The translations under genes were made by a program, and so were the position numbers. Positions 24,071-34,606 of a DNA stretch of 64,000 nt are shown here, piece after piece. The notes beneath the pieces are model-generated. The model saw only the letters and a list, made by a program, of their open reading frames with translations, searched no databases and was not told the origin of the DNA. This stretch comes from Laetiporus sulphureus 93-53. Lineage: Eukaryota; Basidiomycota; Agaricomycetes; Polyporales; Laetiporaceae. Every line of letters starts with the position of its first letter. The first letter of the stretch is position 1. The stretch is taken from the NCBI RefSeq assembly GCF_001632365.1, contig NW_024468574.1, forward strand, positions 71,943-135,942, written 5' to 3'.

Positions 24071-25643
24071 GTAGGAAATGACAGGTGTCACGGAACGAAG
24101 ACCAGCCGACAAATGGAGTCACGGCTAGCCATGAACGAGAACGCGGCTTTTAAGATCATTGGAGCAATCGATATGAAGACACAGCGACTTTTTGCTGTTG
24201 GTGGCTGAGCATCTGTTAGTTTCGGAAGTGTCTGAAAGCAACGACCAGTCACTATAAGGAAATCATCCTTCGAACAAATGGCGCACGTTGGTGTATGCAT
24301 AGCAATGGTCCCTCGGGCTCACGCCTTCTTGTCCTTGACGGCGGCATTTGGGATGACAGGCGCGATACCACAGCGTTCGAGAGCGGGAGATCGTAAAGGC
24401 AAGTGGGAAGTCTCGAAGGTGGGAGAGAGCAAGGTACAGAGGTGGGAGCCGAAAAGAACGAGCCAGGATTATGAGTCCGCTGTGTACGCCGGAAGCTATC
24501 CTCGGCACGCCCGGCATTGGCCAGCTGGATAGAAGCCTGCTATGAATTTGAGCTGGACTTCGTGGGTACGTGCCAGCTCGAAGTAGCGGTACGATTAGCA
24601 AAGGGAGCACGGCAGGCATATGCTCACTAGCGGAGTAAGCAGCGATGTACGCACGTTGTTCCATACAGCAAAAGGATCCGCCGATGAGGATGATCAAAGT
24701 CTGTTGCAGCAAAATGGCGCGTCTGGCGCGAGACGTAATAAAGACTCGCACGCATGAACTCTGAGTATGTAGGGAAAACGACGATCCGCGATGGACGTCG
24801 TCGCGCCGATGCGGGGAAGGTGGTAAGCGCTGCGCCACAGTTCGGGAGTTTCGGCCCAAGCGATTGGATAAGCGAACAAAGTGGAGAAGGCATGGTTGCC
24901 AAGAAAGATGGGAATCTGCAAGTTATAGCTCTTGCCGGGCGCCGTAAAATGAATATCCGGAGACTCTGGGTGATACCGTTGAAGCGATCTGCGAAAACAT
25001 AGCGGGAGTATACCGAGGTCGGGTGCGCGCGTACGGGTACCTCTGATATTGAGACGAGGTCGACTGGCAAGGCTTTGCCCGCCGGCATGCTTGGCGCGGC
25101 GCGAATCCATCTGCGACTCGCCTTGAGGCGCGGTAGAACGGCGGCTGAGGCCATTTAATGCAGAGACGCACATTAAAGGCGTGATCAATGGGACGCCGTC
25201 CGAGCCCAAATTATCTAGTCAGCTCTAGTGCTGTTCGCGGGCGTGCACATGGAAGCAGGCGATAGAACGGAATCCAGGTGGGAGAGATGGACAAGCAACC
25301 TCGAGGATGGCAACGTGCGCGGTGGGAGAGATGCGCGGCGGGGGCAGTTGGGGGTCCCGCGAGAGCGTGCTAAGATGGGATGGCCTGGGAAGACAAGGTT
25401 AGGCATCGCCGCCGTGCGCGTGCTGAGCGCATCGTGTCTGGCGTCGTCGGGGATGTCGACGGTGATGAAGAGACGAGGCGGAGGCGAGGGAGGTGTCGAG
25501 CGGGGCAATGATGAGGACGTACAGAGGATTGATGGTATGATCAAGGCCGAGAAAGGGCCGGAGCGAGGCAAACAAGCGCACAACAACAGCAGGCTCATCC
25601 CACAGGCGTCACCGCTCTGCACTCAACGCTCTTTCTCCCTACC
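22937..25643. other. Gene-poor region: duplicated flank, then unassigned DNA
   Basis: 22937-24070 is the 3' flank of unit B. From 24070 to 25643 I find no recognisable domain. A 171-codon open frame exists on the minus strand (24694-25209, start MGSDGVPLITPLM) with coding-like codon use in its first part, but it matches nothing I know. The last ~150 bp are the promoter or 5' UTR of the gene at 25644. Confidence 0.35.
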
Positions 25644-28600
25644 ATGGCCCTCCTGGGCATATTCGCCCGCAGGGACAAGCCGTCCCACCACCGCTCCTCC
25701 AACGCCGCCTCCAACGACCCCGCCGTCGCCCCCACTCCCGCCTCCGCTTCCACCGTCACCGACGACGACGAACGCTCTGAACACTCCCTCCAGCCCAGCT
25801 TGAGCAACACCGCCAGCATATACACCCACCCCCACCCCGCTGCCAGCCAGGTCGCCTCCTCCAGCAGACTCATGCTCCCCTTCCGCTCCAAGAAGCATGT
25901 AGCAGACGACAATGGCCTCCTCTGCCCACCGCATGCGCATCGTGCCCCCTCCAAGCTCACCAAATCGCCTCGATTCTCGTCCTCCAAGTCCGAGAGCGGC
26001 CACGACGCCCTCGGGCCCCCTCCCTCTCGTGCAGAGCTGTTCGCGTCATACGGCGAAATTGCAGGCCTCCGCTCAACCCACTCCCTCCCTAACACCCCTA
26101 CCTCCCCTGCCCACTCGCGCGTCCCTTCGCGTGATGACTCCAGCCTGAACCCATCCATGTCTACGCCCGCGTCGGCGACCGGCGGCAAAAAGTCCAAAGG
26201 GATGTTCGCCTGGGCGCATCGGGACCGCAAAAAGTCCAAGCTCCCCGCGCCCTCCGAGCTTCCTGTCCCCAGCAGCCAAGACGACTCGTTCAATCTCAAG
26301 TCCTTCCGTCATGTCCGGCCCGTCTCCCCGTCTCCGCCCCCTGTCCCAGAGCAACAGCCCCTCCGTACCCCCTCTGCGCTCTCCGCGTCTCGCACTAGCC
26401 TCACACCGCCGCAACGCACCCGTGGCAACAGCATCGCTTCTTCCGTCGACTCGTCTCAGCGCATCTCAGTCGCTGCTTTCCGCGAAATGGCCGCCCGTCG
26501 CAGCGCACAGAACTCGCCGTCCCCGCCCTCTGATGGCTCGCCCTTCCTCTGCCCGCCCTCTATGTTTCCCCAGCCAAAGTCTCTCGGCTCCGCTGCAGGA
26601 CGGCGCGTCTCACGGACGCCTGCATCGTCTTCCACGGATGCTACTAGCTCAAATACGAGCGGCTCGACGGAGGAGGACGAAGATGGAGATGGCAAGTCTG
26701 CGGGTTCGTCGACACTGCGCCCAGGGCGCAACAATGGCGTCAACACGAATGGCACCGTAACACCTCGCGGTGGTCTAAATACCCCTGTCCCGAGAATAAC
26801 GCCCTCTGCCTCAAACCAGAGCTCAGCGAGCGGACGTGAGAGCCTGCGTGCGCGAGCGTCACAATCGACGAGCGCGCTGATGCCCAATGCCGCAGCAAAG
26901 CGTGCATCCTTGCTCGTTGCCGCCAACGCCAGCCCAGGTCAGTTTCCGCGCTTTTGCCGCGCTTCATAACTTAATCCCTTTACTAATGTATACGCCTGAT
27001 CCTACCGCAGGCGCGCAGGTGCCGCCCATTCCCTCCACTGGTTCACCCAAGATTGCCTCCTCCCCTATTTCTACGTCCGCGTCCAAAGCCAAGGGCAAAG
27101 CCCGTGCACGCACCGACTGCACATCGAACTCGTCCATGTCCAGCGACTCCTCTTCTGAGGACTCGGACGACGCACCCCTGGCCAGCCTTGTCCCGCCTCG
27201 AAGGCCGGGGAGCGCGGTGTCGAATGGCTCCTCTGGGACGGCGGGTTCGAGGGCGCGAACCTTGAGCAAGCCCAAGCCCCTAATTGACTTGGGCGGGCTA
27301 GCACCCCCGCCAACGTTGGAATGGGACAGGATAGAGGCAGGCAAGGGCAAAGGCAAGGACCAAGAGAAGGAGAGAGAGAAGGAGAAGGAGAAAGAAAAAG
27401 AACGCGAAAGGGAAAGGGAACGGGAAAGAGAGAGGGAGATGGAGAGGGAGAGGGAAAAGGAAAGAGAGAAGTTGATGGAGAGGCAGAGGCGGAGGGATGG
27501 AGAGAGAGACAGTCAGACGGAGACGGAGAGAGATTATGTGAAGGTGGAGATATCAGAGGCAGTGGGGAGCGAGAAGGATGCAGAGAAAGAGAGGAGCCCC
27601 GTGTCGCCCGTGTGCACCTCCAGCGCAAACGCAAAGCCGACCTTGAACGACCGCCTCTCGCGGCTGGCACAAAGCGTCGCAGCCGCGCGCGGGACGCACT
27701 TGCCGCATCTGCATCCGCACCTGCAGTTAGATAAGGAGAAAGACGAGGAAGGCGGGAGACAACCGAAACGCTCGCAGACCGCCCCTATGGACTTCCTCGC
27801 GCCGCCCTCCAGCGGGTCAGGAACAGCCTCCACAGCCAGCTCTACCGCGCCCACGCTCACTTCCCTGACGATCTCTCACATCCAGCCTGTCCAACCTGCA
27901 CCTCCTTCTCCGCGCAAGCACAATGCGCGTTCGCTCTCTACGGGCGCCGTCGCCTTAGGTATGGGTGAAGGAGTCGTGCAGGATCTGTCCGATCCGACTC
28001 CGATCGTCCCTACGCCGATACGGACGCGCACGCCTCCGCCTGCGTTCAGCGTGATGAGCCGCCCAGCGAGCCAGGTGAGCCAGGGGCAGAACCAGGCGGG
28101 AATGCAGAGAGCGAGGGAGGAGCATGCTCTGTCGGTTGTGAGCTCTAGCACGGGTGCCAGCACGAGTACGGTCGCGACGACGATTATGTCTGCGTCTACA
28201 ACCGCGACAAGCACGAGCGCAACCGCGACCAACAAGCCTGATCACCCAGTTCTGGAATCTCACCCGTCTCCAGGTATCTCCGCCGACTCTGACTCTGACC
28301 CGCCCTCCCCGCCTCCCTCCCCGCCCAACTCGGCGTACGTTCTCCCGCCGCGTATGCGTTCGCAGTCGCCTGCGCTTCGCATTGAGCTTCGCGATGATCC
28401 CATGCCCATTTCGGCGTACCAGCTGCCTCCGCGCATGCGCTCACAAAGCCCCGCGGCGAAAGTCGAGTTGCGCGATGATCCTGTGCCGATGCTAGCAAGG
28501 AGCCCTGGGATGCGTGCGGTGGAGTTGAGAGATGACCCAGTGCCTGCGCCGTCGAAGAGCCCGGGGATGCGTGCGGTGGAATTGAGAGATGATCCAGTGC

Positions 28601-30430
28601 TCCCACCGTCGAAGAGCCCGAGGATGCGTACAGTTGAATTAAGGGACGACCTCGTCTCTCCCGCGTCTCGCATCGGGTTTGTGGATCGCCCAGCGTCTGC
28701 TGCTCGTCCGGAGTCACAGGCTAGTGGAAATGGTGGCAGAGATCAATCAATCCAGTCGCGCGCTCCGCTCATCCCGGACAACGGTGCACACCGTCCGAAA
28801 GGATTCACAGGCGGCGGTTTGCTTGCCGGTGCAGGCCAGTCAGCCGTGTCAGCTTCGTCGGCTTCTGTGAGCTCATCCGCTCGTGCGCGCCGCCGGTCAG
28901 CCATAACGGAGCAAAATACGATCGCTAATGCACGTACGACCACGGCGCCAGTGCCTGTGCGCCCGTTCATGGAGAAGAGCTTCCCATCACATGTTTCGAC
29001 GTCATCTGTGTCGTCGAGCGCGTCCGCTTCGACGGGCCCGCCTCCCGTGCAGTTCCAGAGCACGACTGGTACTGGCCGTGCACGCGCGGGCACAGCAGGG
29101 AGTGCGAGCCTGAGCATGAATATGAAAATGACCGCGTTTAACTCGCCGCCGGTGAAGCCGTTCGCGGGAGGGTTTCGTGGGAATAGCCCTGCGAGCTCGA
29201 CGGGCGAGTCGAGTAGCGGGCGTACGCCGGTTACTCCTCTGGACGGGAGTGAAGTGGGCTATGCGCCGGATAGAGGGAGACAGAGGGAGAAGGAGCGAGA
29301 GCGAGAGCGGCAGGGGGTGAGGAAGGTGCATAGGAAGAGCACGAGCGCGACGATGGAGGAACAGGAGAGAGGGAGGTTGGCGGAGGTGAAGGAGAGTAAG
29401 AGGAAGGAGCGGAGACGGAGCGAGACGTTGGCTGCTCTCGAGGTGAGTTGGTTTGCTGTCTACTAAGTACGTCTCGCGAGCTCATATATGCGCGACTTTT
29501 CAGCTTGGGAAGATAGTCAATGGTTGTTCAGTTGCGGATGACGGGGACGGTGACGATGACGTCCCGCTGGACAATATGCCTCCGCGGATGAGCATGAACA
29601 TGCCAATGAACATGCCAACGAACATCCCGATGAACATGCCAATGAACATGCCAACAAACATGCCAATGAACATGTCCATGTCCATGCCCATGAATATGTC
29701 CGCGTCGTCGCCCATGTCTTGGCAGCAGCCTCAGCCTGGGATGCTCAACCCGCAGCAGTACATGTATCCGATGGTACCTCCAAACGCGGATGGCGCGTAC
29801 CTCGCCGCGCACAACCAAGCGATGCTTGTAGCTAAGCAGGCGTACCAGATGGCGGTCGCGCAGCAGGCGATGGCCGCCGCGGAGGAAGAGTGGGAGCGCG
29901 GATCGACCGCCGCCGCTAGTGTCCTCGGGGGCATGCATGGTCGGGCCGCGTATCCGCCCGCGCCGATGTTCAGTGGGCCTGCAGGCTACGGCGGGATGAA
30001 CGGGATGGGCAGCATGGGCAACATGGCGAATATGGGCATGATGCAGCCTGGGTGGCCGGGCCCGATGATGTTCCCGACGAGCGCGCAGTCAATGTATGCA
30101 GGTAGCGAGGTCGGTGTTGGCCCGCGGACCTCCGGCATCGGTTCAGGCTGGGGCTCGCGCAGTGCGTATGGCGACCCGTCTGCTGGGAACGAGCGCCCGG
30201 GGATGTTCAGGGGATCGAGCCATCCATTCCCCGTTCCGCCGCTGCCGACAAGTGGCCAGCAGCAGCAATACCAACAGCAGCAGCAGCAGCAGCAAAGGCC
30301 GGGGCCACGGCCGAGGACGAAGACTGCGCCGAATTTGTCTGGAGACAGGCAGTCGTCCGATTATGCTGAAGGGCCACGACGCATGGCGCCTCCGCCATCA
30401 AGCTGGCGGTCGAATGGGCGACCGGCTTGA
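25644..30430 (+). CDS. Large disordered repeat-rich protein, function unknown
   Basis: Three exons: 25644-26937, 27011-29442, 29504-30430 (4653 nt, 1550 aa). I do not recognise a folded domain. It begins MALLGIFARRDKPSHHRSS and is dominated by Ser, Pro, Thr and Ala. Visible parts in order: many SP/TP sites; an ER/K-rich run coded by a nearly all-purine stretch (27362-27530), likely a single charged helix; five copies of an RSPxMRxVELRDDPV-type motif (about 28340-28665); a second basic/acidic helix (29265-29435). Then comes a Met-Asn-Pro tandem repeat (MNMP, 29590-29700), an Ala/Gln-rich helix, Gly/Met-rich tails and a poly-Gln tract near 30265. Introns are in frame with strong signals, so the gene is real. 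A cytoskeletal or polarity scaffold role is only a guess. Confidence 0.8.
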
Positions 30431-31099
30431 GAGGCTTTACGACTATCAATCAGTCTGGCTCGCATTTAGAGCGACGAGGGCTCGCCTTACTCTCTTTCTC
30501 TTTCTCTCGGGTCTTTTTCTTTGTTCATCCATCTCATCTCAACAGCATCATGGCTTGTTCTCTCGTTTCTTGACATCATGAATAACCGTTATTATGCAGC
30601 ATACAGGAAAGGATACCGACCGTCTGCCCACGCGCGGGGTTCCCGTGCTGCACACATCACTCGCTCGTTCGTATGTTATATATATATCATACCCATTCGC
30701 TGTCACTCCCTGTTGCACATCTCCATTCTTGCATTCCACGATGCTCGCATATGCATACACATCGATACGCCCACTACCTAACGTTTCTTGCAATGGTCGT
30801 ACACATAACGTATCCGCATCGCTGATTCCCCGGATTGCTTTGTTACATCTCATATATCGTCCTCTGACGAGTGTAGGCTACTGTATATTGCAATCTACAA
30901 CATTCCCTTGAAGCTTGAATGTTAGATGCGAGAGACAGAGTTCCCAGGAGAGCCGGCGACGCAGAGCCCGATGTGAGAAACGTGTGTGATTAGCCAGGTC
31001 TATGGTATCATGCTGCTCTATAGTCTATAAGGCACAGCCCACAGCATGCTGGGTGTGAGAGTCGCCTCGATATAAATACGCTGGAACCGGGATATCAGA
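30431..31099. other. Intergenic, convergent 3' ends
   Basis: 669 AT-richer bases between the stops of the disordered-protein gene (+) and the Sec14-like gene (-), with pyrimidine-rich runs just after the first stop. No gene is seen. Confidence 0.4.
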
Positions 31100-32494
31100 T
31101 CATGCTGCAACGATGACCTCTTCTGGCATCTCGGCCATATTGGTCTCGTTGGCTTCCCGTTCGCTGAAGAGCGTGTCGGAAGGCGACGCTGCAGTGAGGT
31201 GAACCTGGACTTACAGAATATCCTGCTCATCGGTATCGTCTTCACTATTTGAGTTGGAATCTGGCTTCTTGTCTGTCTCCGTGGGACCCGAGAATACCTG
31301 TTCTGAGGAAGAACCCTGCTCAGCATGTCGCTGGACTCGTGTGCCGTCGGGCGCTATGCCGCAATGCCTAGGGAGTGCCTGTCAGGGATGGCGAACGTGA
31401 AGGCCGGAAATGGGGCACGCACGAAATTATTTGCTCCCAGTAGCTCCGCGGCTCGTACTCGAGCTCGTATTCGCCTCCAAAGTCAGCATCCAACTGCTCC
31501 TTCGGGATGAGCTCGTACAGGTCAGGGTTGAAGCGCATCTAAGATTCACAAGGCGTTCGCCAGTTGTTCTCCTTCCCACAAGGAAGAGAGATAAGACGGA
31601 CCTTGTCCCGCGTGATGGGGTCGAGAAACGGCGCGATGCCTTTGTAGAAGAAGCTGAGAATCATGGGGAGGTTGACGACGAGCGCGCGGCCGAGGGTCTC
31701 GACGTAGTGCTGCTGGAGGATCGTGAGGACCTTTCGCGCGACGGAGATGGATGGGTTTGTGCGGAGCGTTGTGCTCTTGTAGTCGACGATGATAACGAGC
31801 GAGTCTTGGCCGGGCGGCATGAAGTCCTTTGCACGCTCTCTGTGGGGATGCGCGTGTCAGAGGGACGGAGAGGAGCGGGACGGGACATACAGCCACCAAA
31901 CGAGGTGCCGTAGCTGGCGGGGACCTGTCTCTGTGTTTTCGCGTCCGGGCCGCATGTAGAGTATGGGTCGGCCTTGGTTGTCGAACCCATTCAGAATGCT
32001 GCGTATGCGTGCATTTCATATCAGTTTAGTTCATGAATGTGAAGTAATAGGAAGGTCAGCGCACATTTTGCCCGTCTCGGCTTCGATCCTGACCTCCTCT
32101 GGGGGTATGAGGTCCGGCTTGAACTCTCTTCGCCACTCCATCGTGCCCTTGATGCGCTTCTTGCCATCGTCCAGATTCCACTTCGCAGCGCGCATGTAGC
32201 GCGGGATGGTGTCCCATCTGTCGAGCCACCGCAGCTCCCACTCGGCATACGGGTCGGACTCGGGCAGACGCAGCGTCTCCGCGTGCTAGATTCAGTGAAA
32301 TGGGAGACACGCAAAAATAGATCAGCGACGCGCAGTACGGTGGCTTGCACTGGCAGGTGTGGGCGTCGACACTTGTCGACACGCACCTTTCGTAACGCGC
32401 TAATCATGCGCTGCTGCTCCTCAGTATACGTTCGCACAGGCCCGATCTGCAGGCCTGGTGCATGAGCCTTGATCACCGTCGTTGTCTTCGCCAT
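31100..32494 (-). CDS. Sec14-like CRAL-TRIO phospholipid transfer protein
   Basis: Seven exons: 32387-32494, 32065-32285, 31891-31998, 31602-31839, 31423-31538, 31215-31367, 31100-31163 (1008 nt, 335 aa). N-terminal CRAL-TRIO-N helices (YAEWELRWLDRWDTIPRYMRA, WRREFKPDLI) are followed by the lipid-binding lobe: GFDNQGRPILYMRPGREN, SLVIIVDYKSTT, RALVVNLPMILSFFYKGIAPFLD, then DADFGGEYELEYE. An acidic tail ends NMAEMPEEVIVAA. Such proteins exchange phosphatidylinositol and other lipids at membranes. It resembles the Csr1/Pdr16-17 branch more than Sec14 itself, but I cannot fix the subfamily. The last three exons are recovered only by splicing; unspliced frames end early. Confidence 0.9.
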
Positions 32495-33436
32495 CATCGA
32501 GCCAACTTGCAGACGGAAGGTGCGAGTTGGAGGTCAAAATGGCAGCAGCACAGTCAGAACGCGGCTGAAGGTAAGCCAAGGACAATATGAAGGCGCCCTG
32601 GTCAGCATACGGGTGTCATGCGCGATGGGTGCGGGAGCAAGGGCTCCGGTCGCCATATTGGTCGCTTACGCCGGTGCTTACGGAGACGTTGAACCCGGTG
32701 TTGATATCTTCCGAGATCAACACGCCCAAACCTCCTTGTGTTTTGTCGCCATGGAAGTCGATGATCCTTTGTGCCTTCGTCAACAACTGCAGCTAGGATG
32801 GGTGGAATGTTGGCTGGCCCCATGCATGTACTATGTACACCGATCAACCGTCTCGCTCATCAGCGCTAAGCACCCCGACTTTACTCTATTAAGATGAAGT
32901 TCATTCTGGACTCGCATGTAATGAAGTTCCTCCGATATACAGCTGTGGCTTATGAAAGGCATGATTAAGAAGCTTGGTGATCATCTCCGCGTACCCAGAC
33001 AGTAGAACACTCTTATATGAATATAAGTACACCTCATGATGTCTGTATCCCCTGAACGAAGCGCATCGATGTGTGGAAATGTAGGGCCGCGCAGAGGATC
33101 TAGACGACAACAAGCAACTTGATAGACGAGGTCAAGGGAGCTACTCTAAATCAGCGCCTAACAGTTCATACCGGCTCCATTTGGCCAATCGTGCACTGGA
33201 AGAATATCAGAATGACTGAAGGAGTCTAAGACGGCTACAACGCTTGATAACATAGGTATGACATCGAGCAATTAATCTGTTCGGTTGGAAGAAAGGCGAA
33301 CATTGTGAGCACCAGGACCTACACGGACCCATATTTCGATAAGATAAGATAAGCCAATTAGGTTAATCGTGGATTTGACGCTGATAACGTCGGCAAATTT
33401 CCCGAACACCCACGCCGTTGTCTGCGCTCAGCCACC
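32495..33436. other. Divergent intergenic region between Sec14-like and NOP10 genes
   Basis: 942 bp shared upstream region. It includes a cluster of GATA motifs and a CCAAT box close to NOP10. No supported gene. Confidence 0.4.
33338..33358 (+). promoter_or_regulatory. Triple GATAAG plus CCAAT cluster
   Basis: Three overlapping GATAAG words start at 33338, 33343 and 33348 and are followed by CCAAT at 33354-33358. This is 79 bp before the NOP10 start codon. GATAAG is the classical fungal GATA-factor site and CCAAT the Hap complex site; use here is inferred. Confidence 0.5.
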
Positions 33437-33746
33437 ATGCATCTCATGTACACGCTTGATGAGAACGGCAACAGGGAGTATACCCTCAAGGTGGGCAAAC
33501 AGCTGTCTAGTCTTCCCTCTGGGGGTGTTGACCATTCGTTCAGAAAATCACAGACTCGGGCAAGATCACCAAGTCTGCTCACCCAGGTGCGCATCTTCCT
33601 CGTCTTCCCTCTACATAGCGAAGTCTGTACTGAGTTTTCGGTTTGTAGCGAGGTTCTCGCCTGACGACAAGTTCTCGCGACACCGCGTGACGATCAAAAA
33701 ACGTTATGGCATTCTGTTGACCCAGCTACCCTGCAAGCCGATGTAG
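33437..33746 (+). CDS. NOP10: H/ACA ribonucleoprotein subunit Nop10
   Basis: Core protein of H/ACA snoRNPs, needed for rRNA pseudouridylation and 18S rRNA maturation in the nucleolus. Three exons: 33437-33490, 33544-33586, 33649-33746 (195 nt, 64 aa), the normal length of the family. The sequence [18 protein letters not shown], then [21 protein letters not shown], then [18 protein letters not shown] matches Nop10 end to end. Like other eukaryotic Nop10, it lacks the archaeal zinc cysteines. Confidence 0.97.
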
Positions 33747-34606
33747 ACCGGGTCCAGGACACACGTGGACGCACATCGGGCAGTCCCGCTGCTCCCCGCC
33801 ATTCACTCATCGTGGCGACGCAGCGACATAGTCGCATGACGGTCATTTTGATACCCAATGGAGTTCCACTCCGCAGTGCGCAGGCGGCCTACCGGGGACG
33901 GGGCTATAGATGATTGTATGATGAAGACGTTCAGTTGTATTGGTTGTATCTGCCAGTGTTTGATGAGTATCTGATGCCGCACTACTGAAGCTACATGGCT
34001 TATTCTTGGACCTCATATAAATATGGTAGTGTCTACTGCCGCGCCTGTCCGTAGCGAATCAGCGCTTCAACTTCGTGCACGCTTGTCAGGTCATGTCGCT
34101 GCTTCTCGCGCTGAGAAACCCATCTGCATGCCCAGGAAGAGGCGGCTTTTTGCATTCCGTTTCGCATCCGAGATAGTTACTCGCGTTCCTGGATAACTGA
34201 ATGTGCATCAATGCAAAGAATCTGCTGCGCAATAGGAAGGGTAAAGCTCGAGTTCAGCGGTCATGGAGCAGATCCTTGAGCGACCTCGGTCGCGTGTTCA
34301 AAGCGTTTTCCAGTCCACCTGAGCGCGGAAACCCTCTTCCGATGTGGTCGGTCGAAGCGCTTTGCTCCTTGTGTCTAGACAACTCAGTTGTAGAAACAGC
34401 TGTGAACCCGTGTGTGAGCCACTACAAGGATTACGTACAAAATGTTTACAAGTTAGATATGCGTGAATACGTAGTGTGGATGGCTGGCAGTGATTGGGCC
34501 GCGAGCTGTCTTTCCCCATCCTACTCTCACGTTCTACTCGACCTCCATCCCGCCTCCTCACGACGCCTCGCATGCGCTGACGCTTTCGCCGCCGACCCAG
34601 TCAACA
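33747..34606. other. Intergenic, promoter of chitin synthase gene
   Basis: 860 bp between NOP10 and the chitin synthase start, same strand. CT-rich runs precede the start codon. No independent gene is supported. Confidence 0.4.

Noticed and set aside
21560..24120. Degenerate transposase on the minus strand of the duplicated flanks
   Set aside because: Some phrases look protein-like, but frames differ between copies, and no transposase motif or terminal inverted repeats are visible.
24263..25209. Minus-strand ORFs of 171-198 codons as a membrane or transporter gene
   Set aside because: Two overlapping frames compete, no domain or consistent splicing emerges, and hydrophobic stretches are short.
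27071..27670. Antisense ORF rich in Pro/Ser/Leu opposite the disordered protein
   Set aside because: It mirrors the purine-rich coding strand and has no independent support.
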